Part shown: positions 21,400 through 30,533 of the stretch, piece after piece | How positions within the stretch are numbered: the first letter of the stretch is position 1 | How the letters are laid out: the number at the start of each line of letters is the position of its first letter | DNA from: Eutreptiella sp. 'Long Island Sound 2002' | Taxonomy: Eukaryota > Euglenozoa > Euglenophyceae > Eutreptiales > Eutreptiaceae | Length of the DNA: 64,000 nucleotides | Direction of reading: 5' to 3' | Assembly: GCA_964036045.1 (NCBI GenBank) | Contig: OZ038386.1 | Location: 13,861,433-13,925,432 of the forward strand | Made by a program: the position numbers and the translations under genes | Notes under the pieces: model-generated | What the model was told of the DNA's origin: nothing | Seen by the model: only the letters and a program-made list of their open reading frames with translations | Database searches by the model: none

Positions 21400-23160
21400 C
21401 CCCCCTCACCCACCCATAAAAAAAGACGCATTGCCAGCCACTCTGGAGACGGCGCCTTGGGGCAGGAGATGCACAATGGTGGCAGCAGTGGACTCCCTCG
21501 CATTTTGAGATTGTGCTGAGGTGTGTCTTCGTTCCGCTTGTTTGGATGTTTAGTGAAGGGGGCACGGTGAAAGCGAGGAGCAGGCCCTAGCCCGACAGCT
21601 GCCGGGAGGGAGGGATGGCAGTGTCGATGGTTTGGTTTCGTTTTCTTCTGATGGTGTGCTAGGGAGGTGCAGCAGGCCATTCCTTAGTGGCAAAGAGTTC
21701 ATCCCCCAGGGGAGGGGGGGTTGGGCGTGAAGATGTGGGTGGGTGTATTGGACCCATTTTTTGCCCATTTCCCCAGCCATACCCCCCCCACAGAGTTTTG
21801 CTTAACAACTCAACATCTCCTGGGGGGGGGTTCTGACCTCCCCCCCCCCTCGGACCCCCCCCCTTTACCCCCCCCCCCCCCATGCCAATGGCCCTCCCAT
21901 GCCAATGGCCCTCCCCTTTCGAAAGAAGAATCATGGCCCCCCTTGCTAATGGCCCCCCCCTCTTGAAAGAAGAAACATGCCCCCCCCTGAGTTTTTTTCA
22001 CCAAATTGCACACAAATTGCCCTTTTTTGCCTAGTTTCTTGAGTGTGCAATGGCATGTGATGGGCACCATCCTTGGTGTCATATTTTTTTTTTCAATGTA
22101 GATTTTCATTTCTCGATGTTCCAAGTCCCGTATGGAGCAGCCTGAGATTGTCTGGTCTTGCCAGCATTGCAACTCGGCCATGTTGGCCAGAGCCTATGTG
22201 CACAATTGCATGTTTCAGGGGAACCAAGGTCTCGGGTTTGAGGAAGGGACTACATGATGGCAGCTGGAGCAAATGTCTCACTCCTACCCCCCAGCCCCGC
22301 TTTCTTTTGTTGCCTTTCACACCCATGCCTGACGGTGTGATGCACCAAGTGCACCCCTTTCGAACTGATGGCTGAAAGTGTCTAGTTTTGTACTGTGTTT
22401 TGGCATTAGGGCGCAACCCCACCACCGGGCCTTGGTAGGGCGCTGTAGCACACTGCCTAGGCCCCACTGCAGGGCCTTGGTATGGCAACCAACCACTGCA
22501 ACACACTGACTAGGCCGCACAACAAGGCCTTGATGGGACGCACACACCCCAACAAACCTCGGCCTAGGCCACACATCAGTGCATTGGTTCGCGAAACATC
22601 CACTGCCCGCTGCATGGGTGGCAAATCCCTGAAACAACTGGCAAAATGACTTTGGATGCACTTGTGAGTAGGCACTTGTGAGTGGCAGGACAACTGTCCC
22701 ACTCTCATATAGTAAAAGTATTTCCCCCTGGGCTGTGAGGTAGCCCAACAGGCTGCCCACGTCTCACAATTTGTTTGACCCAGCCTCTTCACACCCAACC
22801 CAACTTTTGGGCAACCTACCCACCTATCCACAAGTAGGGGATTCCCAGGCGGAAGTACCAACCAACATACTCCTTCAGCCTTTATGGCGCAACCCCCCCC
22901 CCCCCCCACACCACTGCCGACGGAAGGAAAGGCCAAGGGTAAGTGGCAAGAGGCCAATAGGCGCTGCCAGCTTGAGACAGCAATGCATCCAGCAATACAT
23001 CCAAAACGTCTTGCCAACCACCCACCCCTAACCCCACCCCAACTAGGCCCACCGCAGGGCCTCAGTAGGGGAAATACCCGCTACACCGCACACCCTAGAC
23101 ACCGCCTCGGTACAATCACCACCAGCACAAGTGCCAGCACCAGCACAGTGATGCACTGCA
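21400..23160. other. intergenic or intronic, poly-C rich, no secure gene
   Basis: C runs interspersed with CGAAAGAAGAA/TTGAAAGAAGAA and CATGGCCCCCCTTGCTAATGG words occur at about 21820-21985; the same words recur at 27950-28000, 28770-28825 and 38065-38110. Degenerate units with CTAGGCC and GCAGGGCCTTGGTA lie at 22400-22580 and 23041-23070. If the heliorhodopsin copy 1 model is right, this is intron. Confidence 0.5.
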
Positions 23161-23529
23161 ATGTGTAGGAATAGGGCTTGTTTGTTCTGTTGCAGCTTGC
23201 TTAACTGTTTGTGTGCCGTGTGCTACCTGTGTGGCTGCCGTGACATATCAAAAAGAATGCACCACATGTGGTGCTTGGTTACCCAAGGAGTGATTGCCAG
23301 GGCAATCAGCAGTTTCTTAAAGGAATGCATGCTCCAATCTTTGTTTGTTATGTCTAGCCAGATTGGAGGTCGCCGCTTTCTGCAGCAGTTCGTTGTGAAT
23401 TGGCGGGCTGGTGGCGATTATTGGCCGTCGCTTTTGGCGGTTGGTGGGCGTTTTTGTGTTTGGGCGTGCAAACGTCCAGGACTTCTGTGCGTGTGTTGGG
23501 GTGGGTCTCGATTTCTGTAATCAGGTCCA

Positions 23530-23700
23530 GGGGAATGCCATGCACGCAGTGCGCACGCAGTGCAAAGTTTTGGATGTCGGCAAATACTCGAACCCTAGTT
23601 TTGGCCCCTTTTCACAAGTTTTTGGTTCCGTACCAGGGTTTTTTTGGCTTCCCAAGCATTTGGGATGTGGCATATTTGAATTGTCAACCATTTCCCCCTA
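23530..23700. repeat. dispersed repeat, copy 2 (partner at 53-260)
   Basis: Collinear with 53-260; see that entry. Two perfect hairpin 11-mers occur at 23541-23565. Confidence 0.75.
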
Positions 23701-24072
23701 GAAGAGGCCCATCGACAAAGTGTACACAGTCGACACGACCCGGATCTCGACGTCGTCATTGTCGACACTGCAGCGAGCCTCGTATCCGTAGAGGCGGTTC
23801 GATTCGCCCTGCAGAGTACTCTTCCGGACAGATAGTACGTGCACCAAAACCTTGGTCGACTTCAAGGTGATTCTCGAACCGAGATGCTCAAGATCATCGA
23901 TCGGTATGGCCACGTCCGCAACTGCAAAGAAGTCCACCTGGTCATCGTCGCTCGAAGGCTCTCGATCGCCGATACTCGATGGTGGTGAGTCGACACCAGG
24001 ACCGGACAGTTCTTCTTCGACGATGCTGTTGGTTATAACTACAACCAGAAGTATCGATGGACACCTGGCCAA
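23698..24072 (-). CDS. minus-strand ORF in a TCGA-rich island, unidentified
   Basis: A 124-codon minus-strand frame from ATG. Its C-terminal two thirds looks protein-like (DDDQVDFFAVADVAIPIDDL, then KVLVHVLSVRKSTLQGE, RLYGYEARCSVDNDDVEIRV). The DNA between about 23700 and 24070 is strikingly rich in TCGA and TCGTCG words compared with both flanks, suggesting an insertion of different origin. No domain is recognised. It may be an exon or a fragment of a mobile element. The first residues are less convincing, and an intron or a different start is possible. Confidence 0.3.
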   Translation of the reverse strand: MARCPSILLVVVITNSIVEEELSGPGVDSPPSSIGDREPSSDDDQVDFFAVADVAIPIDDLEHLGSRITLKSTKVLVHVLSVRKSTLQGESNRLYGYEARCSVDNDDVEIRVVSTVYTLSMGLF

Positions 24073-24162
24073 CCCTATGGTATTGACACCTTTCAGTCTT
24101 CCCCCTAGTAAACAGGTGACAGGTATTCTTGGGTGAGTATCCTAGCCTCTGCGTGCACAATA

Positions 24163-24198
24163 TGCACGCAGTGCGCACGCAGTGCGCATGCAGTGCAA
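24163..24198. repeat. three tandem GCACGCAGTGC-type 11-mers
   Basis: Three consecutive 11-base units read GCACGCAGTGC, GCACGCAGTGC and GCATGCAGTGC. Each can fold as a GCAC/GTGC stem with a 3-base loop. It is the longest array of this motif in the window; single or double units occur at 741, 3197, 13940, 16434, 20971 and 23541. Confidence 0.85.
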
Positions 24199-24257
24199 AC
24201 ACTTAGCCCAGATGATGATTATGCGAGGAAATTTTTTTTGTTTGGGAAATCTTGCAG

Positions 24258-24554
24258 CGGCCCTTGCATGCATTGTTATATTCCCTCCTTACTGCTAACC
24301 CATTAATGAGTGCGTGCTCTTCAGCATCGTCCGCACCGAAATCAGGAGATGCTCCGGAATTTGTGTGGGCCATCATCTTCGTTATCTTCATTTTGGACTC
24401 CACGTTCGCCATCAACATGTTCCTGCAGCAGCGAGAGATCGGGAAATGGAAAGTGTACTATTTTGGGGAGCTCATCTTCTGTGTGCTGTCCCTGGTTGCT
24501 AAGCAATTGCTGGCTTGGCTCTATTATGGCGGCTCAGTATCCTTTGATGATTAG
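24258..24554 (+). CDS. heliorhodopsin, last exon (helices 6-7 with Schiff-base Lys)
   Basis: Heliorhodopsins are seven-helix retinal-binding proteins distantly related to type-1 rhodopsins, with inverted membrane orientation and still debated function. This exon encodes a loop SASSAPKSGDAP, then helix 6 EFVWAIIFVIFILDSTFAIN, the connector MFLQQREIGKWKVYYFGE, and helix 7 LIFCVLSLVAKQLLAWLYYGG, stopping shortly after. The pattern FVxxI, LQ near the helix 6 end, GKW..Y..GE and especially LSLVAKxxLAW is diagnostic of the family; the Lys in SLVAK is the retinal attachment site. A likely acceptor is CTTGCAG ending at 24257, with the frame in phase 0; GCTCTTCAG ending at 24324 is an alternative. Helices 1-5 must lie in other exons. 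Confidence 0.8.
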   Translation, partial: RPLHALLYSLLTANPLMSACSSASSAPKSGDAPEFVWAIIFVIFILDSTFAINMFLQQREIGKWKVYYFGELIFCVLSLVAKQLLAWLYYGGSVSFDD

Positions 24555-25169
24555 AGAGGCCACCCGGACCATGAATAGGGTAATAATGCCCATGTACCCA
24601 GACTTGTCATAGAACCCTCAGAACGTTGTGAGGTGTAGAAAAAGGTTGTCTTGGTTGTCTTGGGGTTCAACATTCTCTGCCATTTGGGCCCTCAATAACT
24701 GGAGAATTTTTTCGTCATCGCCATAATCTGCAAATGTCTGGTGAGAGGAAGCTCCCCCTACAAAAGCACATACTCTAAGGTTGCACGTAGTGGGCAACCA
24801 CGTCGCCACCCAGGCATGGACTGGGACGCTTGTGATTGCAGATTCTTTGCTTAAGAAGCCTATCCACAACCTGGGTTATCCTTAGATTGATTCTATCTGC
24901 AGTGGCCGCACTGCACTGAACAATACCCAGTGTGCTGTGCCAAATCAGAACGGAATCATGCAACTTCCTTACATCTTGTGCAAACTGGAGGCCACTCCAC
25001 ACCGCGAGTATTAGGATGTGATGCCGTTGGAGGGTTGGTGTGTTTGGTGTGTCTCACTCTCCTTCGCGTAGGAGGTTGAAGGCGCAATGCCACAACACAG
25101 CTAACATGTGCTGATCTTGCAGCTATGTTGCATTTTCCCAGGGTATGTGAAGGTGAGTTTTTACCAAGC

Positions 25170-25704
25170 ATGACGCTGCAGGCAGGTGTATCTGCCACCA
25201 GGGGCGACTGGAGGTTTCGCAATCGCTTTTATCCCATGCTTAGTGCATTGCAATCAGTTTTATTGTATTATGCAGCCCCAAACACTCTGCACCATTTAGG
25301 CCCAGCTGAAGGCCATGCAAAGCCTTCTCCAAGCTGACAGATGAGCAGCATTTCGGGAACATTCCGTTGCAGGTTTGGATCTGGGCGCATCTCTTGTGTT
25401 GTTGTGCGTCCCTGTTATCCAGGGGATGTTCCTGATATCTCCTTCAATGTCAATGAGGTGCCAGCACTGTGCATGCAATGTGTGCCCCCTTGGGACACTG
25501 AAAGCTGCCATCTTGCTTGAATACGTTGCGACGTGTCTGGTCATGATGGGGGGGCTGATACAGCTGCTCAATGCAGCACACAATGCACGTACAATGCCCT
25601 GTATGTCCCCATTTTTGTACTTCACCTGCCATTTTCTGCTAATGATGTGTGGTGTGATACATATGGAACAATGCCTTTGTGGTATCATCTTTCTGGCCCT
25701 GTAA
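25170..25704 (+). pseudogene. second heliorhodopsin-like sequence: helices 1-4, frame-disrupted
   Basis: From ATG 25170, residue 18 begins an NRFYPMLSALQSVLLYYAA helix whose Asn and Gln, ten apart, match the N...LxxxQ pattern of heliorhodopsin helix 1, at the usual distance from the N-terminus. After a loop of family-like length (about 30 residues) the frame changes: the first frame stops at 25335-25337 and the next opens at 25345. Helix 2 follows (LDLGASLVLLCVPVIQGMFLI), then helices 3-4 with LLEYVATCLVMMGGLIQL and FLLMMCGVIHME, fitting the family EY...M...L and M..G..ME positions. The stop is at 25702-25704. Helices 5-7 were not found downstream. The frame break could be a tiny intron, an assembly error or decay. 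It is collinear with the family but lies downstream of the helix 6-7 exon at 24258. Confidence 0.5.
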
Positions 25705-25814
25705 CCCAGGATGACAAGCCTGTCCATTTGGCTGCAGGAACTTATGCAGACGAGGAATGTCTGGCCACCTTACCAACATGGCATGTGTGTGCTCAGCACA
25801 TTGTAGTGGACATG

Positions 25815-25877
25815 GAACCCAGGTTTCCCCAGAAACCCCAGTTTGGCCCCACTGCCCCTCTTGCTCACAGTGTGCAG
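25815..25877. repeat. dispersed ~60-bp repeat (partner at 16143-16204)
   Basis: See 16143. Both share CCCAGGTTTCCCCAGAAACC and the CACAGTGTGCAGT end. Confidence 0.75.
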
Positions 25878-25879
25878 TT

Positions 25880-26846
25880 TAATTTTGGCATGCGGTGGGA
25901 CTTTTGAGCCACTCAGGTAGAACATCTTTGATACAGCATTCAAATGCATTTGACAATTTATATACCATGCATAAGAGGTGCTTGGAAGCTGCCTCTTCAT
26001 GCATTCTGTTATGGCACTTGCAATTTCTCCTGAGGGTTGTTTCCCCAAGTTTGGGACAGTATTGCAACTGTAGTGCTGTCTGCAGGCCGTGTTTAAGGCC
26101 CATCCTTCAGCTCAGAAATGGCCTCAACAAGCAGTTGGTGCAACCAACTGCAATTAGGACATGAGGTGTGAGAAGTGGATCATAGAACACACAATTTCCT
26201 CTGTTGTGTTGCATTTGTGGATTGGATTGACAGATCACATCAAGAACGAAGCAAGAGCTAAGAACCGTGGGAGTTGTTCTTGATCCATAGACAAGGCACA
26301 AAGAGTGCTTTCCGGTTCAAACCGCGCATGTTTGGGCACAAAGATTTACCCTAAGAAGGTGCGAAGATAGTGGTCAAAATGATGGCGATATGCTAAAGAA
26401 CAGGGCGGACATTTCGCACAATCTCTGGAGCTTCAGGATTGCCACCACCGTGAACCTCGGCCTACTTGTGGGGAGCTACACTTGTGACCGGTTGGGAGGG
26501 TTTGAGCGTCCCACCCCTTCGCAAGTGTTGCACGCTAGCCACGGTGCTTGTGCGTTGTATGGAGCCTTGGTGGCCGCCGACCCACCCTCCCTTTTCCATC
26601 CACGAGCATTTGACCTCCCCCAGTAAGTACATGTGTAGACAGGCAAGCAGTGTGTTCTGGTTGCTGAGTGGGGACCTCTTTTCAGACGCAGAGTGGTCCA
26701 GACATGTTGTTACTACTCATTTCTTCTGCAGTGCATTGTGCCACCCAGCTGCCCCTGCTTTGCTGCAGTGTTTGACAGCCATAGTGATCAACTCCTGGGA
26801 GCTTTGCAACGCAGAGTGATCCAGCCAGGTTCGCAGTGCTGAAAAT
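25880..26846. other. no gene recognised
   Basis: Open frames here are short. I looked for heliorhodopsin helices 5-7 in all plus frames and found no FVxxI...LSLVAK pattern. Hydrophobic snatches near 25995-26030 and 26420-26480 are not convincing. Confidence 0.45.
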
Positions 26847-27453
26847 CACCTCGAAGAGAGGTTGTTAGATCAAGCGTAGGCGCGGGCGTCGTATACCCCC
26901 CTTTTTTGGGGTCATTCGCGTAGCATACCCCAAGGCATGATATTTGATGTCCAACCCCTTGTAAAATCATTATTTTGCCCAATAAGACCATCCCCCAATG
27001 GATTTTTTGATTCTGAGGCCTGTATCCCCTAAAACTGGATATCACTTTTTTGAGGGGGGGGTGGGGGGGGTGGGGGGGGGGTCAAAAGTTTTCGCTGAGA
27101 AGGCTCCAAGCAGTGGGGAAGGTGGAGGCTGCCGTACAACTACTGGTCGAATGGTAATGCGGCACGGTGTGGTACCAAGAGTCGTTGGTTCAAACTCCGG
27201 GCTGGGTATACTTTTGACGCCGCCGCCGCCGGCGGCGGCATATTTACCTCACCGGGGTTTGAACCGCCGACCAAAAGGTCCGCAACCTGCTGCATTACCA
27301 TTCGACCACTGCTTGAGTACCAGGGTAACTGCTCCCCACTGCTTGCTGCTGTGTCTGCCACTGACAAAAAACCCAAACTGTGTGTTTCTGTCTGACTGAC
27401 TGCTGGCCTGGCTCAGGGACTGCTTGGCTGACTGTCAACCTCTCTTCGAGGTG
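26847..27453. mobile_element. fold-back element with 18-bp TIRs and tRNA-like inverted arms
   Basis: The outer inverted repeats are CACCTCGAAGAGAGGTTG (26847-26864) and its reverse complement (27436-27453). Inside, two arms face each other around a GCC/GGC palindrome at about 27219-27239. Each arm carries AAGCAGTGGGGA, then GGTCGAATGGTAATGC (A-box-like), then GGTTCAAAC-CCGG (B-box-like), spaced as in a tRNA. The left arm is at about 27108-27210 and the right arm at about 27241-27345 (minus). No ORF is present. It resembles a MITE or an inverted SINE pair; no clear target duplication is visible. Confidence 0.72.
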
Positions 27454-27518
27454 CACTGCCGAAGGCAATAGGATTTTTTTTTAAGCAGGCCTGCGGCCAC
27501 AGATTTCAGCATGTTTTG

Positions 27519-28190
27519 CTCAGGTCAAAGTGCCGTGATTCATTCCGTCGGTCAGCCTATTGCAGTTGCATGGTATTCATGTCTATTTGAAAACGTCAGT
27601 GTTGCGCACATGAAGTATATGGTGCTGAAACTTTTTGAAGCAGGCCTGGGGTCATCAGTTTCAACCATCATTTTTTCTGGAGTTGCAGTTGCGCGTTTTC
27701 TGCGTGTTTGCTATTGTGTGCTTGCATGTGTGAAGAAGGAAAGGCACGGGAAACAAATGTTGAGCACCACAACAAAAATGGTGTAAAAGCATAAAAACAT
27801 TGCAAAAGGTGGCCAGCATGAGCTCCACAGCCACCTCAAAGATGCAAGAGGTACCAAGCATTGGTCCCCACCATGTTTACACCGATGGTGCAAGCTAGAA
27901 AATGCGTACACAAACAATTTTTTTTGAATTTTGATGAGAATTCGCGTCAATGGCCCCCCGTGCGCGTGTCAATGGACCACCCCCTTTGAAAGAAGAAACA
28001 GGTCAAAGTGCCGTGATTCATTCCGTCAGTCAGCCAATTGCAGTTGCGTATAATTCATGTCTATTTGAAAACATTATTGTTGAGCACTTCACAGTGCTGA
28101 AAACTTTTCTAGCAGGCCTGGGGCGACAGATTTCAGCATGCTTTGCTCAGGTCAAAGTGCCATGATTCATTCCGTCAGTCTGCCAATTGC
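27519..28190. repeat. three copies of a CAGGTCAAAGTGCC... unit
   Basis: A unit of about 90 bp with CAGGTCAAAGTGCCGTGATT, CATTCCGTC and ATTGCAGTTGC followed by TTCATGTCTATTTGAAAAC starts at about 27521, 27999 and 28148. It is part of a local duplication cluster. Confidence 0.8.
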
Positions 28191-28825
28191 AGTTGCATGT
28201 AATTCATGTCTATTTGAAAACATTATTGTTGCGCACTTCACAGAGCTGAATTTTTTCAAGCAGGCCGGGGGCCACCACTTTCAGCCCTGTTGTGTGCCTG
28301 TTTTCCACAACGCTTCCCTGATCAGGGCCACATCTGGCCCCAGTGGTATGTTGCGATCTAATGCACGCCGTTATTTTGTAGCATTCAACCACGTTTGTCA
28401 GCTTCTTTGACTGCCACATGAAGTATATGGTGCTGAAACTTTTTGAAGCAGGCCTGGGGTCATCAGTTTCAACCATCATCGTTTCAAAAGTTGCAGTTGT
28501 GCGTTTTCTTCATATTTGCTATTGTGTGCTTGCATGTGTGAAGAAGGAAAGGCATGGGAAAACAAATGTTGAGCACCACAAGAAAAATGGTGTAAAAGCA
28601 TGAAAAATATGCAAAAGGTGGCTTATGTGAGCTCCACATCCACCACAAAGATGCAAGAGGTACCAAGCATGGGTCACCACCACGTTTACACCAATGGCAC
28701 AAGCTAGAAAATGCATACACAAAGGATTTTTTTACGAGAACTCGAGTCAATGGACCCCCCGTGTGTGTGTCAATGGACCCCCCCCCCCTTCGAAAGAAGA
28801 AACATGGCCCCCCTTGCTAATGGCC
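27609..28825. repeat. direct duplication of a ~390-bp block
   Basis: The block 27609-27995 is repeated at 28417-28806. Both begin CATGAAGTATATGGTGCTGA, pass through GTGAAGAAGGAAAGGCA, and end in a C run followed by GAAAGAAGAAACA. Neither has a long ORF. The second copy abuts the 5' end of LINE D at 28829. Confidence 0.85.
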
Positions 28826-28934
28826 CCCACTTTCTGAGTGTCTATTTTTTTTCGGTGTCTTTTTGTCCATGCTTGCCCGAGCCGCTGGGCCTTGACAAAC
28901 TGTCGCCGACGCCACCTCCTTGTCCCCTGACCGC

Positions 28935-30533
28935 ATGAGTGTCCGGGACACCCAGGCCCGTCTGGCCACGCCAGGCGACGAGGTCATCGTTCCTGCCGAC
29001 GCCGGTCAATTGGCGTGTTTGGCAGCCATCGATGACGCCGACTATATTATTCAGGACGAAGTGGTGCTGAAGAGTGGAGTTCCAGAGGCTGCCTCCCTGT
29101 CGTACGACCTCTTCAAGGACTGCGACTCGTCTGAAAAACTTGCTGCCGTCCTTTATGGCAGTCGCCCCAATGTTGTGCTTGTTGGGGAAATGACTGAATA
29201 CGACAAAATCCAACATGCGATTAAGAGACTCCTTGCTGATTTGCCCATGCTGGGCCGTTTTGTTGCAATCCTGCTTGAACCTGTCAGCGATGATGATGGC
29301 AGGCCATCATTTCTCAATCGGGCACTCGCCCTCAACTCGAACTTGCCTTTCGGCTGCGAAAAGTTGCAAATGGCGGACAGGTCCCTCATGCACATGCACA
29401 CACATGATCGATTTGATGTCTGGATTGCAAGCAGCACAAGGGACTCCAGAAGCCTATCTCCGCCCCCAACGTATAAGCTTCTGCGGCTTATGACGCCTGG
29501 GGCAGAAGTTGACAAGGTGGTGTTCCACGAGCCAGACGTGCGGGATGACCAATACGCTGTGCAGGTTCACAATGACCTAATCAACGGGTTGTTGGGGTCT
29601 ATTGGCCTGAACTTTGATGAAGTCCATCTCCTCCCGGGGAAAGACCCACGGAACTCAAAACTGTTCTTCACGGAGTTGAATGAGGAACAGGTGAATACTG
29701 TGGTATCACAGTTCGGATCCAAGCCAAGGTTCCAGATCCAGCCAGTGGAATGGTATCGTGGTGCCAACGTGACCAACATGACTGCTGTCTATGAGGTGTG
29801 GATCAAGAAGACGCACAAGGAAACATGGTCTCCCATGCTGTATGCCTCAGTTCTCGCAATGTTTTGGACAATCCCGGGCGTCCTGCAGGCACAATCGCCA
29901 GTGAAAATCCACGTGCTGGGGCCCAGCAAACTGCTGCTGGGTCTCACGGAAACTGGGCACTCACTGTTGAAGACAAGGTATCGTGAACTGGTGGCTGCTA
30001 TCAGGGCCGTCTTCAAGGACCTGAGGACAGGACAGTTCCTCGATAGGGATATCATCTCCAAGCCCACAGTCCCCTCGACATGGAAGAAAGACCTCGTGGG
30101 CACAGTGTACATTCCGGATGTGGCACCGTGGTGGTACCTCTCAGACCTGACTGAGGCCCTTGCTCCCTCAGTGCACTGCCGGTACATCGCGGACCGCGTC
30201 AGATGGAGTGTTGGGGAGATGCGCACTGCCACATGGCGATTGACCGGGGAAAGTGTGACACAGCTGATTGGAAAGGTCTACCTGTCAGACTCTAGGATGC
30301 CTCCGATGTTTGTGATCTCCGAGGCGGATTACGAGGTGCGGAAAAGGCGAATCACAGATCGGCCCAGAAACACAGACGACTCGAAGACACGCAGGCAAGG
30401 CCTAATCACGGCGGGAGAAATGGCCAAGGCCATGGAGTTGGATGACCAAGTCGACAAGGTCATCAGCTCCCTCAAACACAAGCGGGACTTGAAGGAAGAT
30501 GAGGCTTCGTCGTCCAATGGAGCAACACGATGA
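28935..30533 (+). CDS. LINE D ORF1 protein
   Basis: About 532 aa from ATG 28935. It is homologous to the C-terminal half of LINE E ORF1: both share a KKTHKE motif (here VWIKKTHKETW, E has FYKKTHKENY), a downstream PSKLLLGL/FNKLRVGL segment, and a WR motif (TWRLTG here, AWRIKG in E) near the C-terminus. No nucleic-acid-binding finger is visible. The C-terminus is basic and charged (EVRKRRITDRPR). The presumed role is RNP formation with the element RNA. The stop TGA overlaps the ORF2 start as ATGA, which suggests termination-reinitiation. The frame is uninterrupted. Confidence 0.82.
   Translation: MSVRDTQARLATPGDEVIVPADAGQLACLAAIDDADYIIQDEVVLKSGVPEAASLSYDLFKDCDSSEKLAAVLYGSRPNVVLVGEMTEYDKIQHAIKRLLADLPMLGRFVAILLEPVSDDDGRPSFLNRALALNSNLPFGCEKLQMADRSLMHMHTHDRFDVWIASSTRDSRSLSPPPTYKLLRLMTPGAEVDKVVFHEPDVRDDQYAVQVHNDLINGLLGSIGLNFDEVHLLPGKDPRNSKLFFTELNEEQVNTVVSQFGSKPRFQIQPVEWYRGANVTNMTAVYEVWIKKTHKETWSPMLYASVLAMFWTIPGVLQAQSPVKIHVLGPSKLLLGLTETGHSLLKTRYRELVAAIRAVFKDLRTGQFLDRDIISKPTVPSTWKKDLVGTVYIPDVAPWWYLSDLTEALAPSVHCRYIADRVRWSVGEMRTATWRLTGESVTQLIGKVYLSDSRMPPMFVISEADYEVRKRRITDRPRNTDDSKTRRQGLITAGEMAKAMELDDQVDKVISSLKHKRDLKEDEASSSNGATR

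Noticed and set aside
22098-22250. Zinc-finger-like exon (SCQHCNSAM...HNC)
   Set aside because: It has an acceptor-like upstream sequence and a few Cys/His, but no matching donor in frame and no family spacing. It was also considered as heliorhodopsin helix 2 and not supported.
22317-23017. Overlapping minus-strand frames at 22.3-23.0 kb
   Set aside because: They read through degenerate GGGCCTTGG repeats and a C run, with no domain and no protein-like stretch.
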